This document shows, piece after piece, positions 28,210-36,700 of a stretch of 64,000 nucleotides of DNA (within the stretch, counting starts at the first letter, position 1; each line of letters begins with the position of its first letter). The position numbers and the translations under genes were made by a program. A model generated the notes under the pieces. That model made no database searches. It was not told the DNA's origin and worked only from the letters and a program-made list of their open reading frames with translations. This stretch comes from Chitinophagales bacterium (GTDB lineage Bacteria > Bacteroidota > Bacteroidia > Chitinophagales > Chitinophagaceae), in contig JAATGJ010000033.1 in assembly GCA_015654695.1 (NCBI GenBank), positions 19,202 through 83,201 of the forward strand. The letters run 5' to 3'.

Positions 28210-29472
28210 ATGCAGCCTGCAAAGACACATTCCATATTCAATATTGCAGTTATCGTTGCGGCCTTAGGCTATTTCGTTGATATCTATGATCTGCTGTTGT
28301 TTACCATAGTCAGGGAACCAAGTCTCCGTGATCTTGGTGTTAATATGCTGGATGGAAAAGCTGTACTGGCTGCCAGTACCAAGGTCATCAACTGGCAGAT
28401 GGTAGGATTATTGATTGGCGGTATTCTCTGGGGAATCATGGGTGATAAGAAAGGAAGACTATCTGTTTTATTTGGTTCCATCATTCTTTATTCAGTTGCT
28501 AATTTTATTACCGGGTTTGTAGAGAATACTGATCAGTATGCGCATGCAAGATTCGCAGCAGGTATTGGTCTTGCTGGTGAATTGGGGGCGGGCATTACAT
28601 TAGTGAGTGAATTATTGCCAAAGAATAAAAGAGGTATCGGTACATCACTGGTAGCGGGTATTGGTTTATTTGGTGCTGTCTTTGCTTATTTTGTTTTTAA
28701 ATTTACGGATCAGGATTGGCGCTTATGTTATAAAATAGGTGGCGGACTGGGCATTGCGTTATTGTTCCTTCGTATCAGTGTTGCTGAAAGCGGCATGTTT
28801 AAAGAAGTAAAACAACAAAACGTTTCAAGGGGAAACCTGCTAATGTTCTTTAATAACGGGAAACGTTTCAAAAAATATATACTCGCTATTCTTATTGGTC
28901 TGCCTACCTGGTATGTAATAGGCATATTGGTAAACTATAGTAACCGGTTTGCAACCGCTTTTTATGGGGAGAATAAAATTGAATCTGGCCGTGCTATCAT
29001 GTATGCATACGCTGCCATAGCTGTTGGCGATATACTAGTGGGTCTCATCAGCCAGTATTTCAAAAGCCGGAAGAAAGCATTATATCTTTTTTATTTATTT
29101 ACTATTCTATCAGGAATTCTCTTTTTCAGCGGAGCTGTACAATCAGATACGAGCATGTATATTGCCTGCGCCGCATTAGGATTCAGTACTGGTTTCTGGG
29201 CCATCTTTGTAACCATGGGGGCTGAACAGTTTGGTACCAATCTGCGGGCTACTGCCGCTACTACCATTCCTAATATGGTGAGGGGCGCTTTACCATTAAT
29301 AAACATCATGTTTCTTGGTTTGTTTCAAAAGAGCTGGGGCTGGGATATTGTGCAAAGCGGTATCATTACTGGTATCATTGTTATGGCCATCACCCTGGTA
29401 GCAGCTTATTTTACGGAAGAGACTTTTCATAAAGACCTTAATTATGTTGAAGCAGAAGAAATGATCCCCTAA
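28210..29472 (+). CDS. MFS transporter
   Basis: 420 residues, 12 predicted helices. The loop 2-3 signature GIMGDKKGRLSVL marks the major facilitator superfamily; the FAAGIGLAGELGAGITLVSELLP stretch recalls metabolite:H+ symporters of the sugar-porter type. Substrate unknown. ATG 4 bases after the DedA stop; the GT9 gene follows 13 bases after its own stop, so these three make one transcription unit. Confidence 0.88.
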   Translation: MQPAKTHSIFNIAVIVAALGYFVDIYDLLLFTIVREPSLRDLGVNMLDGKAVLAASTKVINWQMVGLLIGGILWGIMGDKKGRLSVLFGSIILYSVANFITGFVENTDQYAHARFAAGIGLAGELGAGITLVSELLPKNKRGIGTSLVAGIGLFGAVFAYFVFKFTDQDWRLCYKIGGGLGIALLFLRISVAESGMFKEVKQQNVSRGNLLMFFNNGKRFKKYILAILIGLPTWYVIGILVNYSNRFATAFYGENKIESGRAIMYAYAAIAVGDILVGLISQYFKSRKKALYLFYLFTILSGILFFSGAVQSDTSMYIACAALGFSTGFWAIFVTMGAEQFGTNLRATAATTIPNMVRGALPLINIMFLGLFQKSWGWDIVQSGIITGIIVMAITLVAAYFTEETFHKDLNYVEAEEMIP

Positions 29473-29485
29473 TTTTTAATAAGCA

Positions 29486-30472
29486 GTGTCTAAATTCCTT
29501 TTAATACGTTTTTCTTCCATTGGTGATATTGTACTGACAACACCTGTTATACGTTGCCTGAAAAAACAAGTGCCCGATGCCCAAGTTCATTTTTTGGTAA
29601 AAGATTCTTTTCGTTCTGTGGTTGAGCATAACCCGTATGTTGACAAACTACATGTATGGGCGCATAGCTGGGAACTGATGATGCATGAATTAAAAGAAGA
29701 AAACTACGATTGTATTATTGACCTGCACCATAACGTAAAAACGTTAAGGGTGAGGAAAGCCCTGAAAGTAAAATCCTTTTCATTTCATAAACTGAATGTA
29801 GAAAAGTATATCTACACAAGTATAAAACTCAACATTCTCCCAAAAGTTCATATCGTTGACCGCTACCTGGCTACATTAAAATCATTTAATGTAAAAAATG
29901 ATGATGCGGGACTGGATTATTTTATTGCACCTCATGAAGAAACGAAAAGACAGGATATCCCCGGTTCTCATTATGCAGGGTATATTGCCTGTGTTATTGG
30001 CGCTGCACATGGCACCAAAAGATGGCCGGTGGAGAAATGGAAGGAATTTGCCCGGCAAATGGATCATCCTATTATTTTACTAGGCGGGAAGGAAGATGCC
30101 GCTAATGGAAAAGAGATAGCGTCAGTAGATGATATAAAAGTGTATAATGCTTGCGGCAAATTCAGTTTGAATGAAAGCGCTGATCTTGTAAAGAAATCAA
30201 AATTGGTCGTCTCTAATGATACGGGCCTGATGCATATCGCGGCGGCTTTTAAAAAACCGGTCATTTCACTATGGGGTAATACGGTTCCTTCTTTCGGGAT
30301 GTATCCTTACTATGGTGATACTGCAGTTTCCAATACGATATTACAAACTGCAAAACTCTGGTGCCGCCCCTGTTCCAAGATAGGTTATGATAAATGCCCC
30401 CTTGGACATTTTAAATGTATGCAAAAGATAGAAGTGGATGATGTACTGGCAGCCGTTAAAAAAAGGCTGTGA
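29486..30472 (+). CDS. Glycosyltransferase family 9 (heptosyltransferase-like)
   Basis: 328 residues with a GTG start (29486), 13 bases after the MFS stop. The N-terminal FLLIRFSSIGDIVLTTPVIRCLK is the GT9 hallmark (ADP-heptose:LPS heptosyltransferase). The C-terminal nucleotide-sugar domain has the IGAAHGTKRWP segment and NDTGLMHIAAAFKKPVISLWG. It likely adds heptose or a related sugar to lipopolysaccharide core at the inner face of the membrane. Its 3' end overlaps the convergent FecR-like stub by 17 bases. Confidence 0.92.
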   Translation: MSKFLLIRFSSIGDIVLTTPVIRCLKKQVPDAQVHFLVKDSFRSVVEHNPYVDKLHVWAHSWELMMHELKEENYDCIIDLHHNVKTLRVRKALKVKSFSFHKLNVEKYIYTSIKLNILPKVHIVDRYLATLKSFNVKNDDAGLDYFIAPHEETKRQDIPGSHYAGYIACVIGAAHGTKRWPVEKWKEFARQMDHPIILLGGKEDAANGKEIASVDDIKVYNACGKFSLNESADLVKKSKLVVSNDTGLMHIAAAFKKPVISLWGNTVPSFGMYPYYGDTAVSNTILQTAKLWCRPCSKIGYDKCPLGHFKCMQKIEVDDVLAAVKKRL

Positions 30473-30698
30473 TCTTTTTCCACCAGGGTTCCTGCCTGGG
30501 TACAAATTGTGAAGACACGACATAAGCGTTTATCTGGGCCACTATCTCATTCTCGATAAGTTCTCTTTCCTTCTCGGATATTTCAGTTTTCTTATCGTTG
30601 GTGCAGGAAAGCCAGTTCTGTATCTGTCTTTTTTCTGCAGGTACTGATTGCCCGGAAAGATACCTGCCTGTTTTTTTTCTTAATGATTCTGTTGTCAT
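30456..30698 (-). CDS. Short FecR N-terminal-like protein
   Basis: 80 residues. The first half (RYLSG...EKRQIQNWLS) looks like the N-terminal sigma-binding segment of FecR-type anti-sigma factors, but there is no transmembrane helix and no periplasmic FecR domain. The C-terminus is PWWKKITAFF. It follows a sigma-like gene on the same strand by 40 bases. It may be a stand-alone cytoplasmic anti-sigma segment or the remnant of a FecR gene. Confidence 0.6.
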   Translation of the reverse strand: MTTESLRKKTGRYLSGQSVPAEKRQIQNWLSCTNDKKTEISEKERELIENEIVAQINAYVVSSQFVPRQEPWWKKITAFF

Positions 30699-30738
30699 AG
30701 CAAGGCTTATTTAAAAGTTATAAAATCTATTATAATGA

Positions 30739-31251
30739 TCACCAAAGGTTAAGCATATTTTGCAGGGCGTGCTTTAATCCTTTTAAACTAATGGAAGGAT
30801 TGTACCTATTCCACCACTGCTCTTCGACCCTTATAGTACGCAAGGCAGAATGCTGACCATTGGATGTGTTTGAATCATCGAATTTAACAGGTTGCTTTGC
30901 TTTCTGCAGTTCTGCAACATTGAAACCCGGGATAACACCATCTTCAATAACTGAAATATCAGCATCCTTATTCAGCTTATTGTTGACACATTGTACTACA
31001 GACTTCCGGACTTCAGTATATAAATGGAGGGATATAGAAAAATCAATGGGTAATGATTGCCTGTCCTCCCATAATGCGATAAAGATATTCCTGACGATCC
31101 TTTTAGCATCCTCACTGGAATTCAACTTACTCATGCAATAGGTGTAAAGAGAATAACAATAGCGGCGGGAAAGCTCTTCAAAAGCTGTTGTATCATCTGC
31201 GGCTAGCCTGTCAATCAGGGTTTGCTCCGGGGTAAAATTCCTGCTCATCAT
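30739..31251 (-). CDS. ECF sigma-like protein with region 2 only
   Basis: 170 residues. Residues about 8-95 match sigma-70 region 2 of Bacteroidota ECF factors (AFEELSRRYCYSLYTYC..., then ALWEDRQSL...LHLYTEVRKSV). The rest should hold the region 4 helix-turn-helix but has no such pattern; it ends in a Trp/Asn-rich tail (QWWNRYNPS, NMLNLW). Without region 4 it could not read a -33 element normally. It may be a regulator derived from an ECF factor or a decaying gene. The FecR-like stub 40 bases downstream is the expected partner. Confidence 0.6.
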   Translation of the reverse strand: MMSRNFTPEQTLIDRLAADDTTAFEELSRRYCYSLYTYCMSKLNSSEDAKRIVRNIFIALWEDRQSLPIDFSISLHLYTEVRKSVVQCVNNKLNKDADISVIEDGVIPGFNVAELQKAKQPVKFDDSNTSNGQHSALRTIRVEEQWWNRYNPSISLKGLKHALQNMLNLW

Positions 31252-31413
31252 GGGTACGATTTAGAGTTAACAATCCGTAGAATATTGGAGTTGTTTTATC
31301 GCAGGAATTGGGTTGTGATTAGAATTCTAAAGTAGAAAGAAAATTCAGAACCGCAAGGATTAACCTGATGTGACTTTTACGTAGTGGCAGGTATCTCCCC
31401 GCAATAATTTGAT

Positions 31414-31441
31414 AATAAACCCTTAGGGTTTATTTTATTTT
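31414..31441 (+). terminator. Terminator-like hairpin in divergent promoter region
   Basis: Stem aataaaccc / gggtttatt with a tta loop, followed by a T-rich tail (ttattttattttt). It lies upstream of the TTG-start hydrolase gene in its sense direction, with no plus-strand gene before it. Confidence 0.5.
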
Positions 31442-31543
31442 TTCAACATAGTTATCCACTCGTAATTATACGTTATGCAATATGCCGGTACGGGTGAGAT
31501 CTTCTTGTACGGCGATGCAGTAACTTACTCTAAATTCTGAATA

Positions 31544-32482
31544 TTGAAAGCTTTCCTGTTTCTTTCCCTGTTAGTGATGGGTTATGTTCTGCCGGCCCAG
31601 CAAAATACGGGCAGCATTATTTCTTTTATGATGAAAGACAGTGTCAGGGTGACTATTGATAATCCCGGCCATCTTTATAAACGAAAAGCTACTATTATTA
31701 CTTTCTATGCTTTACCCAATGGTAACACAACGGAACAGACAATGGGAAAGAAAATAAAGGAAGGAGATGACTGGCATTTCGACATACAACATATAAAAGC
31801 ACAAACGAAATTCATCCGCAAGCGATTACGTCAAAAGAATTTTATAGTTATTTACCTGGAGAATAATTATAGAAGCTGGCCCGCCTGGAAACAACGACAC
31901 CCGGATTATACAAAACTAATTCCCCATATAATAGACTCGCTGAATAAGCTGGTACCCGGTAAACAGAAAGACATTTACCTGAATGGCCATAGCGGTGGCG
32001 GCAGTTTTATTTTCGGCTACCTGGCAGCCTCGGATAAGATACCAGCCAATATCAAGCGAATAAGTTTTTTGGACAGTGATTATGGATACGATAGCGGTTA
32101 CTATCCAAAATTCAGGAATTGGTTAGAAACCCTAAAGGGATCAGTCTTAAATGTATTTGCTTATAATGATAGTGTAGCATTATATAACGGCAAATCATTT
32201 GTATCTGCTACAGGAGGTACCTGGTACAGGAGTCGTTTATTTTTACAGCATTTGCAGGCTGATTTTTCATTGAAAAAAATCCGTGATGATAGTTTGATTA
32301 TTTATCAGTCCGGTGATAAAAGGATTCAGCTCTTTTTTAAAACAAACCCTGGCAGGAAGATATTTCATACCACGCAGGTGGAGTTAAATGGGTTTATTCA
32401 TTCCGTTCTGTGCGGAACCCTTCACGATTCGAAAAGATACAAATACTATGAAGGACGTGCTTATACAGAATTAATAGAATAG
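31544..32482 (+). CDS. Secreted alpha/beta-hydrolase-like protein
   Basis: 312 residues. The start is a TTG at 31544, since the next Met (31577) would delete the signal peptide (MKAFLFLSLL... ending LPAQ). A nucleophile elbow GHSGGGSF (about 148-155) marks the alpha/beta-hydrolase fold; a LDSDYGYDS segment may supply the acid and His in NGFIHSVLCG the third residue (inference). Substrate unknown. It is convergent with the DUF481 gene, 4 bases apart. Confidence 0.7.
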   Translation: MKAFLFLSLLVMGYVLPAQQNTGSIISFMMKDSVRVTIDNPGHLYKRKATIITFYALPNGNTTEQTMGKKIKEGDDWHFDIQHIKAQTKFIRKRLRQKNFIVIYLENNYRSWPAWKQRHPDYTKLIPHIIDSLNKLVPGKQKDIYLNGHSGGGSFIFGYLAASDKIPANIKRISFLDSDYGYDSGYYPKFRNWLETLKGSVLNVFAYNDSVALYNGKSFVSATGGTWYRSRLFLQHLQADFSLKKIRDDSLIIYQSGDKRIQLFFKTNPGRKIFHTTQVELNGFIHSVLCGTLHDSKRYKYYEGRAYTELIE

Positions 32483-32486
32483 GCTT

Positions 32487-33242
32487 TTAAAATTCATAGT
32501 TTAAGCCCATGGAAAAATTATAGGTAGTTTTTGGGGCATCCCCTGCCGGGAAGCTATCATACAGGTAATTCCATAAAAGAGAAATCCAGAAATGGTTACC
32601 TGTTTTTATTTTGACAACAGACTGGTTCAATATCCTTGCATCTTTTATCTCTTTCAGCAACGGCTGGTAAAACGTAGTGCTGATGATCTCTATATTATTA
32701 GCAGGAAGCAGGGTAAAAGAAATATAGCTGCTGTTGCGCACATCATGGTGCTTCACTACAGGAATAGTTCTTTCTTTTTCATGTTCGTACATGAAAAGGG
32801 TAGTGGCATAGAGCCGGAATTGTTTGCTGTCAAACAATTTAAACCTTGGGCCTGCACCGGCCAGGTATCTCGCATCAATTTGCGTAACATAGTTTTTTTG
32901 TGCCTGGGCAAAAGCTTCCCAGCGAAGCCATGAATTGATCTTATAATTATAGCGGAGATGGCCAAAGCTATTGGCAATGAATTTTTCAGAACCTGCTTTG
33001 AGGAAACCGTAATCCGCCAGTATCAGCCAGAGGCTTTTCTTTGTTTTGTATTGAAGATGTGCATTAAGGGTTATCTGTGTTATCTCTTCCTCATTTTTGG
33101 TGAATGAAAAACTGCTGCCGGCGTTACCTTTCCATCCTGTAGTATCGGATTGCATACGGGAGCTTTCAATATTTACAATTTGAGAATAAGAGACCCGGAT
33201 GCTAAATAAAAAAGTAAGCGGGTATAAAAAGAGTATCCGCAT
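32487..33242 (-). CDS. DUF481-type outer-membrane beta-barrel protein
   Basis: 251 residues from the ATG at 33242, which starts a signal peptide ending SYSQ; the open frame extends to 33308 without family support. The mature part alternates polar and aromatic residues as in beta-strands (RWEAFAQAQKN...YLAGAGPRFKLF, then ...SMGLNYEF) and ends in Phe, as barrel proteins do. This is the DUF481 pattern (salt-induced outer-membrane protein). Function unknown. Confidence 0.75.
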   Translation of the reverse strand: MRILFLYPLTFLFSIRVSYSQIVNIESSRMQSDTTGWKGNAGSSFSFTKNEEEITQITLNAHLQYKTKKSLWLILADYGFLKAGSEKFIANSFGHLRYNYKINSWLRWEAFAQAQKNYVTQIDARYLAGAGPRFKLFDSKQFRLYATTLFMYEHEKERTIPVVKHHDVRNSSYISFTLLPANNIEIISTTFYQPLLKEIKDARILNQSVVKIKTGNHFWISLLWNYLYDSFPAGDAPKTTYNFSMGLNYEF

Positions 33243-33331
33243 ATATGCGTGTATTGTTTGTTGTCTTATTACAAAGATTGGGAAATACGGGAGATGGTAA
33301 ATACTCATTTTAGAGTAGCCGGACTAAAATA

Positions 33332-33364
33332 AAAAAAGCGGTACAAAATGCTGCACCGCTTTTA
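33332..33364 (-). terminator. Rho-independent terminator after lipoprotein gene
   Basis: Stem aaaagcggt / accgctttt with a 12-base loop; U-tract on the minus strand, 20 bases past the stop. Confidence 0.8.
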
Positions 33365-33383
33365 TTCATCTATGTGTTTTTTA

Positions 33384-33941
33384 TCATTTTATTCCCAGCG
33401 CTTTATTGATCGGGGCCCTGTCAATGTATTGAATGGTCCGGTCAATTTTATCATTGGCGTCAAAATGATGGTCTGTGTGTGTCCAGAATATAAGTTTTTT
33501 ACCGTTTTTATATTTCACATTTACCTCGTACCAGCTCAATAACCAAACTCCTGCCTGGTCAGGTCCTTTCTGGGGTGTGTTTACTTTAAGCGGCAACCAG
33601 ATGTCATTGCTGAAGGTGATGGAATCAATAACGTCTTTTCTCCTGTCTGTCCAATATTTTTCAATAGCCGCCTTACCACCCAGGCTATCTCCTGCTGACC
33701 ATTGGTAAACAGCATTGTCAGCATAGCCGGACATCCAGCCTGCAATATCGCCACTGGTCATTTGAGCGATCATTTTTTTCCCCCACTCTGCGTATTTGGG
33801 GTCAGCAAATTCTGATGGAGCAGGCGTTTTGTCTTTGTCTGCGCCCGCTGTGGTTTCTGTTGTTTTGGGATCGTCTTTTTTTTCGTTGTTGCAGGCAAGC
33901 AGCAGCATACATGCCGCCGACATGATGAAAATTTTTTTCAT
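33384..33941 (-). CDS. SnoaL/NTF2-like lipoprotein
   Basis: 185 residues. Lipobox LLLAC (Cys16) follows a short signal, then a Lys/Asp/Thr-rich linker to about residue 45. The rest fits a SnoaL/NTF2 cone fold: MTSGDIAGWMSGYADNAVYQW, then GGKAAIEKYWTDR, and a final HTDHHFDAN...IQYID. Such domains bind small ligands or act as isomerases; no substrate can be named. Located at the envelope. Single-gene unit with its own terminator. Confidence 0.82.
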   Translation of the reverse strand: MKKIFIMSAACMLLLACNNEKKDDPKTTETTAGADKDKTPAPSEFADPKYAEWGKKMIAQMTSGDIAGWMSGYADNAVYQWSAGDSLGGKAAIEKYWTDRRKDVIDSITFSNDIWLPLKVNTPQKGPDQAGVWLLSWYEVNVKYKNGKKLIFWTHTDHHFDANDKIDRTIQYIDRAPINKALGIK

Positions 33942-34057
33942 GTTAAACGTTTTTGGTTTTGTTTACTAAAATAAATAAGAAGGGAGGGATCGCCGGTCCG
34001 AATAGGGCGAGGAGGATAGGAAAGCTAAGATTTTCGACGGATTAAAAAAAAATTTAA

Positions 34058-35953
34058 TCAGACTATCTCACTCAGCTCCAGCCAACGCAGTTCTTTTTCA
34101 TCTAACAGCCTTGTTATTTCGCCAATGCGGTGGGAGAGTTGCTGTAGCTCTTCAAAAGGCGTAGTACTACTATTTAGCTTTGCCGTAGTGGTTTCTTTTT
34201 CTTTTACCAGGTCAGCGATATCTTTTTCTAATAATTCAAATTCTCTTTTTTCTTTGAAAGAAGGTTTCTTTTTGTTGGCAGTTACCGGTTGCTGGTTCCC
34301 GTTTTCACCAGCTTGCTCCTTCTTTACTGGCAACTGGATGCTGGTAACTGGTAACTGTTCCTGCTCTTTCTGCCAGATCCTGTACTGTGAATAGTTTCCC
34401 GGAAAATCCCTGACTTCACCATCTCCTTCAAATACGAATAAATGATCTACCAGTTTATCCATAAAATATCTGTCGTGGGATACAATAACAAGGCAGCCCT
34501 GGAATTCACTGAGAAAATTTTCTACTACTCCCAGTGTAGGAAGGTCAAGATCGTTGGTTGGTTCATCCAGTACAAGAAAATTAGGATTACGGAATAAAAT
34601 GGAAAGTAAATGCAATCTTCTTCTTTCGCCACCACTAAGTTTACTGATATAAGTATATTGTTTGTCCGGATCGAATAAAAACAGTTGAAGAAACTGGGCA
34701 GCATTTAATGTACCGCCATTGGCCAATGGAAAATGTTCGGCTATATTTTTCACAAACTCAATTACACGCATGTCTCCCTTTACAATTAAGCCCTGCTGGG
34801 AATAGTTGCCAAATATCACCGTATCGCCAACATTTACTTTCCCGCTATCAGCTTGTTCTATGCCCTGCATGATATTGGTGAAAGTGGATTTGCCCACCCC
34901 GTTTTTACCGACAATGCCGACACGTTCCCCTTTCTTGAAATTGTAATCGAATCCTTTTAATATCACTTTATCGTCATAGCTTTTATATACTTTTTTTAAT
35001 TCAATCACTTTGCCGCCAAGCCGGTTCATTTTCATCTGTAGTTCTACCTGCTGGTCTTCCATCTTTTGTTTGGCTTTCTTTTCTACTTCATAAAAATTGT
35101 CCTGCCGGCTTTTGCTTTTGGTGGTCCTGGCTTTGGGTTGCTTACGCATCCATTCCAGTTCCTTGCGGTAGGTATTCTTTGCTTTATCAATACTGGCCAT
35201 TTCACTTTCTATCCTTGCCGCTTTTCTTTCGAGGTAGTTTTCATAATCCCCTTTATAAACGTAAAGGTTGCTGCCATCCAATTCCCATATTTCTTTACAA
35301 ACAGTATCGAGGAAATAACGGTCGTGGGTAACAAGCAGCAGCGTTACATTTTCCTTATCAAGATATCGTTCCAGCCATTCTACCATTTCTACATCTAAAT
35401 GGTTTGTGGGCTCATCCATGACCAGCAACACATGTTTATGTTCAAAACCAATATCAATTAATGTTTTTGCGAGGGCTACTCTTTTTCGCTGGCCGCCACT
35501 TAATGTGTTGACAATTTGATTGAGGTTGTGAATATTCAGCTTGCCAAGCACCTGTTGCACTTTAGCATCAAAGTCCCATGCGCTAAGATCATCCATTTTA
35601 TGGATAGCATCGTTAAGCTTATCCGGATCATTTCCTTCACTTAGTGCTTCAAACTCTTTAATGGCATTGAGAACAGGATGGTCGTGGAAAAATATATTGT
35701 CAAGGATGGAACGATTTTCTGTAAACACAGGTTCCTGTTCAAACAATACGACATCCACATCTTTATTGATACGGCATTTTCCTTCATCCGCAGTTTCTTT
35801 GCCCGCCAGTATTTTCAATAAAGTGGATTTGCCGGAACCATTCCGGGCTATCAGCGCGATCTTATCACCTTCTTCAATATTAAATGAGATGTTTGAAAAA
35901 AGAGGAGTGATGCCATAACTTTTCGTCAGACCTTCGGCAGAAACATAATGCAT
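34058..35953 (-). CDS. ABC-F ATPase (Uup-like)
   Basis: 631 residues from the ATG at 35953; a TTG three codons upstream lies inside a -7 promoter box. Two ABC ATPase domains: Walker A ARNGSGKST with LSGGQRKRVALAK and MDEPTNHLD, then GKNGVGKST with LSGGERRRLHLL and LDEPTNDLD. A charged linker separates them, and an Uup-like coiled coil closes the protein. ABC-F proteins act on ribosomes (translation factor or antibiotic protection), not transport. A low-complexity linker (bases about 34277-34361) precedes the coiled coil and shows a tandem-repeat DNA pattern. Confidence 0.94.
   Translation of the reverse strand: MHYVSAEGLTKSYGITPLFSNISFNIEEGDKIALIARNGSGKSTLLKILAGKETADEGKCRINKDVDVVLFEQEPVFTENRSILDNIFFHDHPVLNAIKEFEALSEGNDPDKLNDAIHKMDDLSAWDFDAKVQQVLGKLNIHNLNQIVNTLSGGQRKRVALAKTLIDIGFEHKHVLLVMDEPTNHLDVEMVEWLERYLDKENVTLLLVTHDRYFLDTVCKEIWELDGSNLYVYKGDYENYLERKAARIESEMASIDKAKNTYRKELEWMRKQPKARTTKSKSRQDNFYEVEKKAKQKMEDQQVELQMKMNRLGGKVIELKKVYKSYDDKVILKGFDYNFKKGERVGIVGKNGVGKSTFTNIMQGIEQADSGKVNVGDTVIFGNYSQQGLIVKGDMRVIEFVKNIAEHFPLANGGTLNAAQFLQLFLFDPDKQYTYISKLSGGERRRLHLLSILFRNPNFLVLDEPTNDLDLPTLGVVENFLSEFQGCLVIVSHDRYFMDKLVDHLFVFEGDGEVRDFPGNYSQYRIWQKEQEQLPVTSIQLPVKKEQAGENGNQQPVTANKKKPSFKEKREFELLEKDIADLVKEKETTTAKLNSSTTPFEELQQLSHRIGEITRLLDEKELRWLELSEIV
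34277..34361. repeat. Imperfect tandem repeat inside ABC-F coding sequence
   Basis: Read on the minus strand, units of about 7-8 bases related to ccagttac recur (cagttaccagttaccagc, ccagttgccagta, accagcaaccggtaac). They encode a Gln/Pro/Val/Thr-rich linker. The pattern resembles the intergenic repeats at 55-60 kb. Confidence 0.55.
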
Positions 35954-35959
35954 ATTGTG

Positions 35960-35967
35960 CAAAGATA
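35960..35967 (-). promoter_or_regulatory. -7 box TATCTTTG for ABC-F gene
   Basis: Perfect TAnnTTTG, 6 bases upstream of the ATG at 35953, implying a leaderless or nearly leaderless mRNA. Confidence 0.6.
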
Positions 35968-36000
35968 AAGAAGCCTGAAGGTTTTGAGGAAAAAGAAAGG

Positions 36001-36648
36001 TTAGCGGCTTATAAAGTAAATGAGGAAACTAAGCAGCAGCGTTATCAATAGAAGGCTCCAGATTCTGTATTTGTACCAGGTATCATTGGTTTGAGAATGT
36101 TTAACGTATTTGTTTATAGCCCGGGCAGAAATGGCGTCAGTATTTAATTTCATCAATCTTAATGACAAAGGTTTTGCATATACCCAGGGAAGGGGCCGGC
36201 TGCTGTTCAGTAGTAAGTCAACAATATTTTTATTAATTTCTGTTTCATCGAAACTGTTCAGCTTTCTGATCGTATCATCAGAAAGAACCTGGCAGATATG
36301 ATCATACAGGCCTTCTTTATCCATCCGGTATATATCCAGCTTTGAAACATATTTATCCAGTTCAAGTACCTGCTGTAAAACAGTAACAGGCGTGATGACG
36401 GTTTCCGTATTCTTTTTATTAATGCTCTGATCGTACCATCGCTGCTGGAGGTAGTATTCTTTTTTCGCGGGGTCGCTTAATACTTCATAAGCTTCTTTCA
36501 CCATTTCAAATTGCGCAGCGGCATACAGATCATTATCATTTTTATCAGGATGATACTGATGGGCCAGGCGGCGGTAAGCGGTTTTTATTTCCTGCAGCGT
36601 AGCGGAAGGAGGTAACTCCAGAATTTTATAATAATCTTTCCCTTGCAA
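36001..36648 (-). CDS. Tail-anchored DnaJ-domain protein
   Basis: 215 residues with a TTG start at 36648 (no ATG precedes the J domain). The J domain occupies about 4-66: DYYKILELPPSA, the catalytic HPD in HQYHPDKN, and EAYEVLSDPAKK. No Gly/Phe or zinc-finger region follows, so it is a class C J protein. A helical middle (about 80-185) leads to a single C-terminal transmembrane helix (about 193-213). It would recruit and stimulate DnaK at the inner membrane. Client unknown. Confidence 0.9.
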   Translation of the reverse strand: MQGKDYYKILELPPSATLQEIKTAYRRLAHQYHPDKNDNDLYAAAQFEMVKEAYEVLSDPAKKEYYLQQRWYDQSINKKNTETVITPVTVLQQVLELDKYVSKLDIYRMDKEGLYDHICQVLSDDTIRKLNSFDETEINKNIVDLLLNSSRPLPWVYAKPLSLRLMKLNTDAISARAINKYVKHSQTNDTWYKYRIWSLLLITLLLSFLIYFISR

Positions 36649-36700
36649 ACCGCGGCGAAGATAGAAGTTAGAATAATAATGAAGAGACGAAGTTTCTCTT

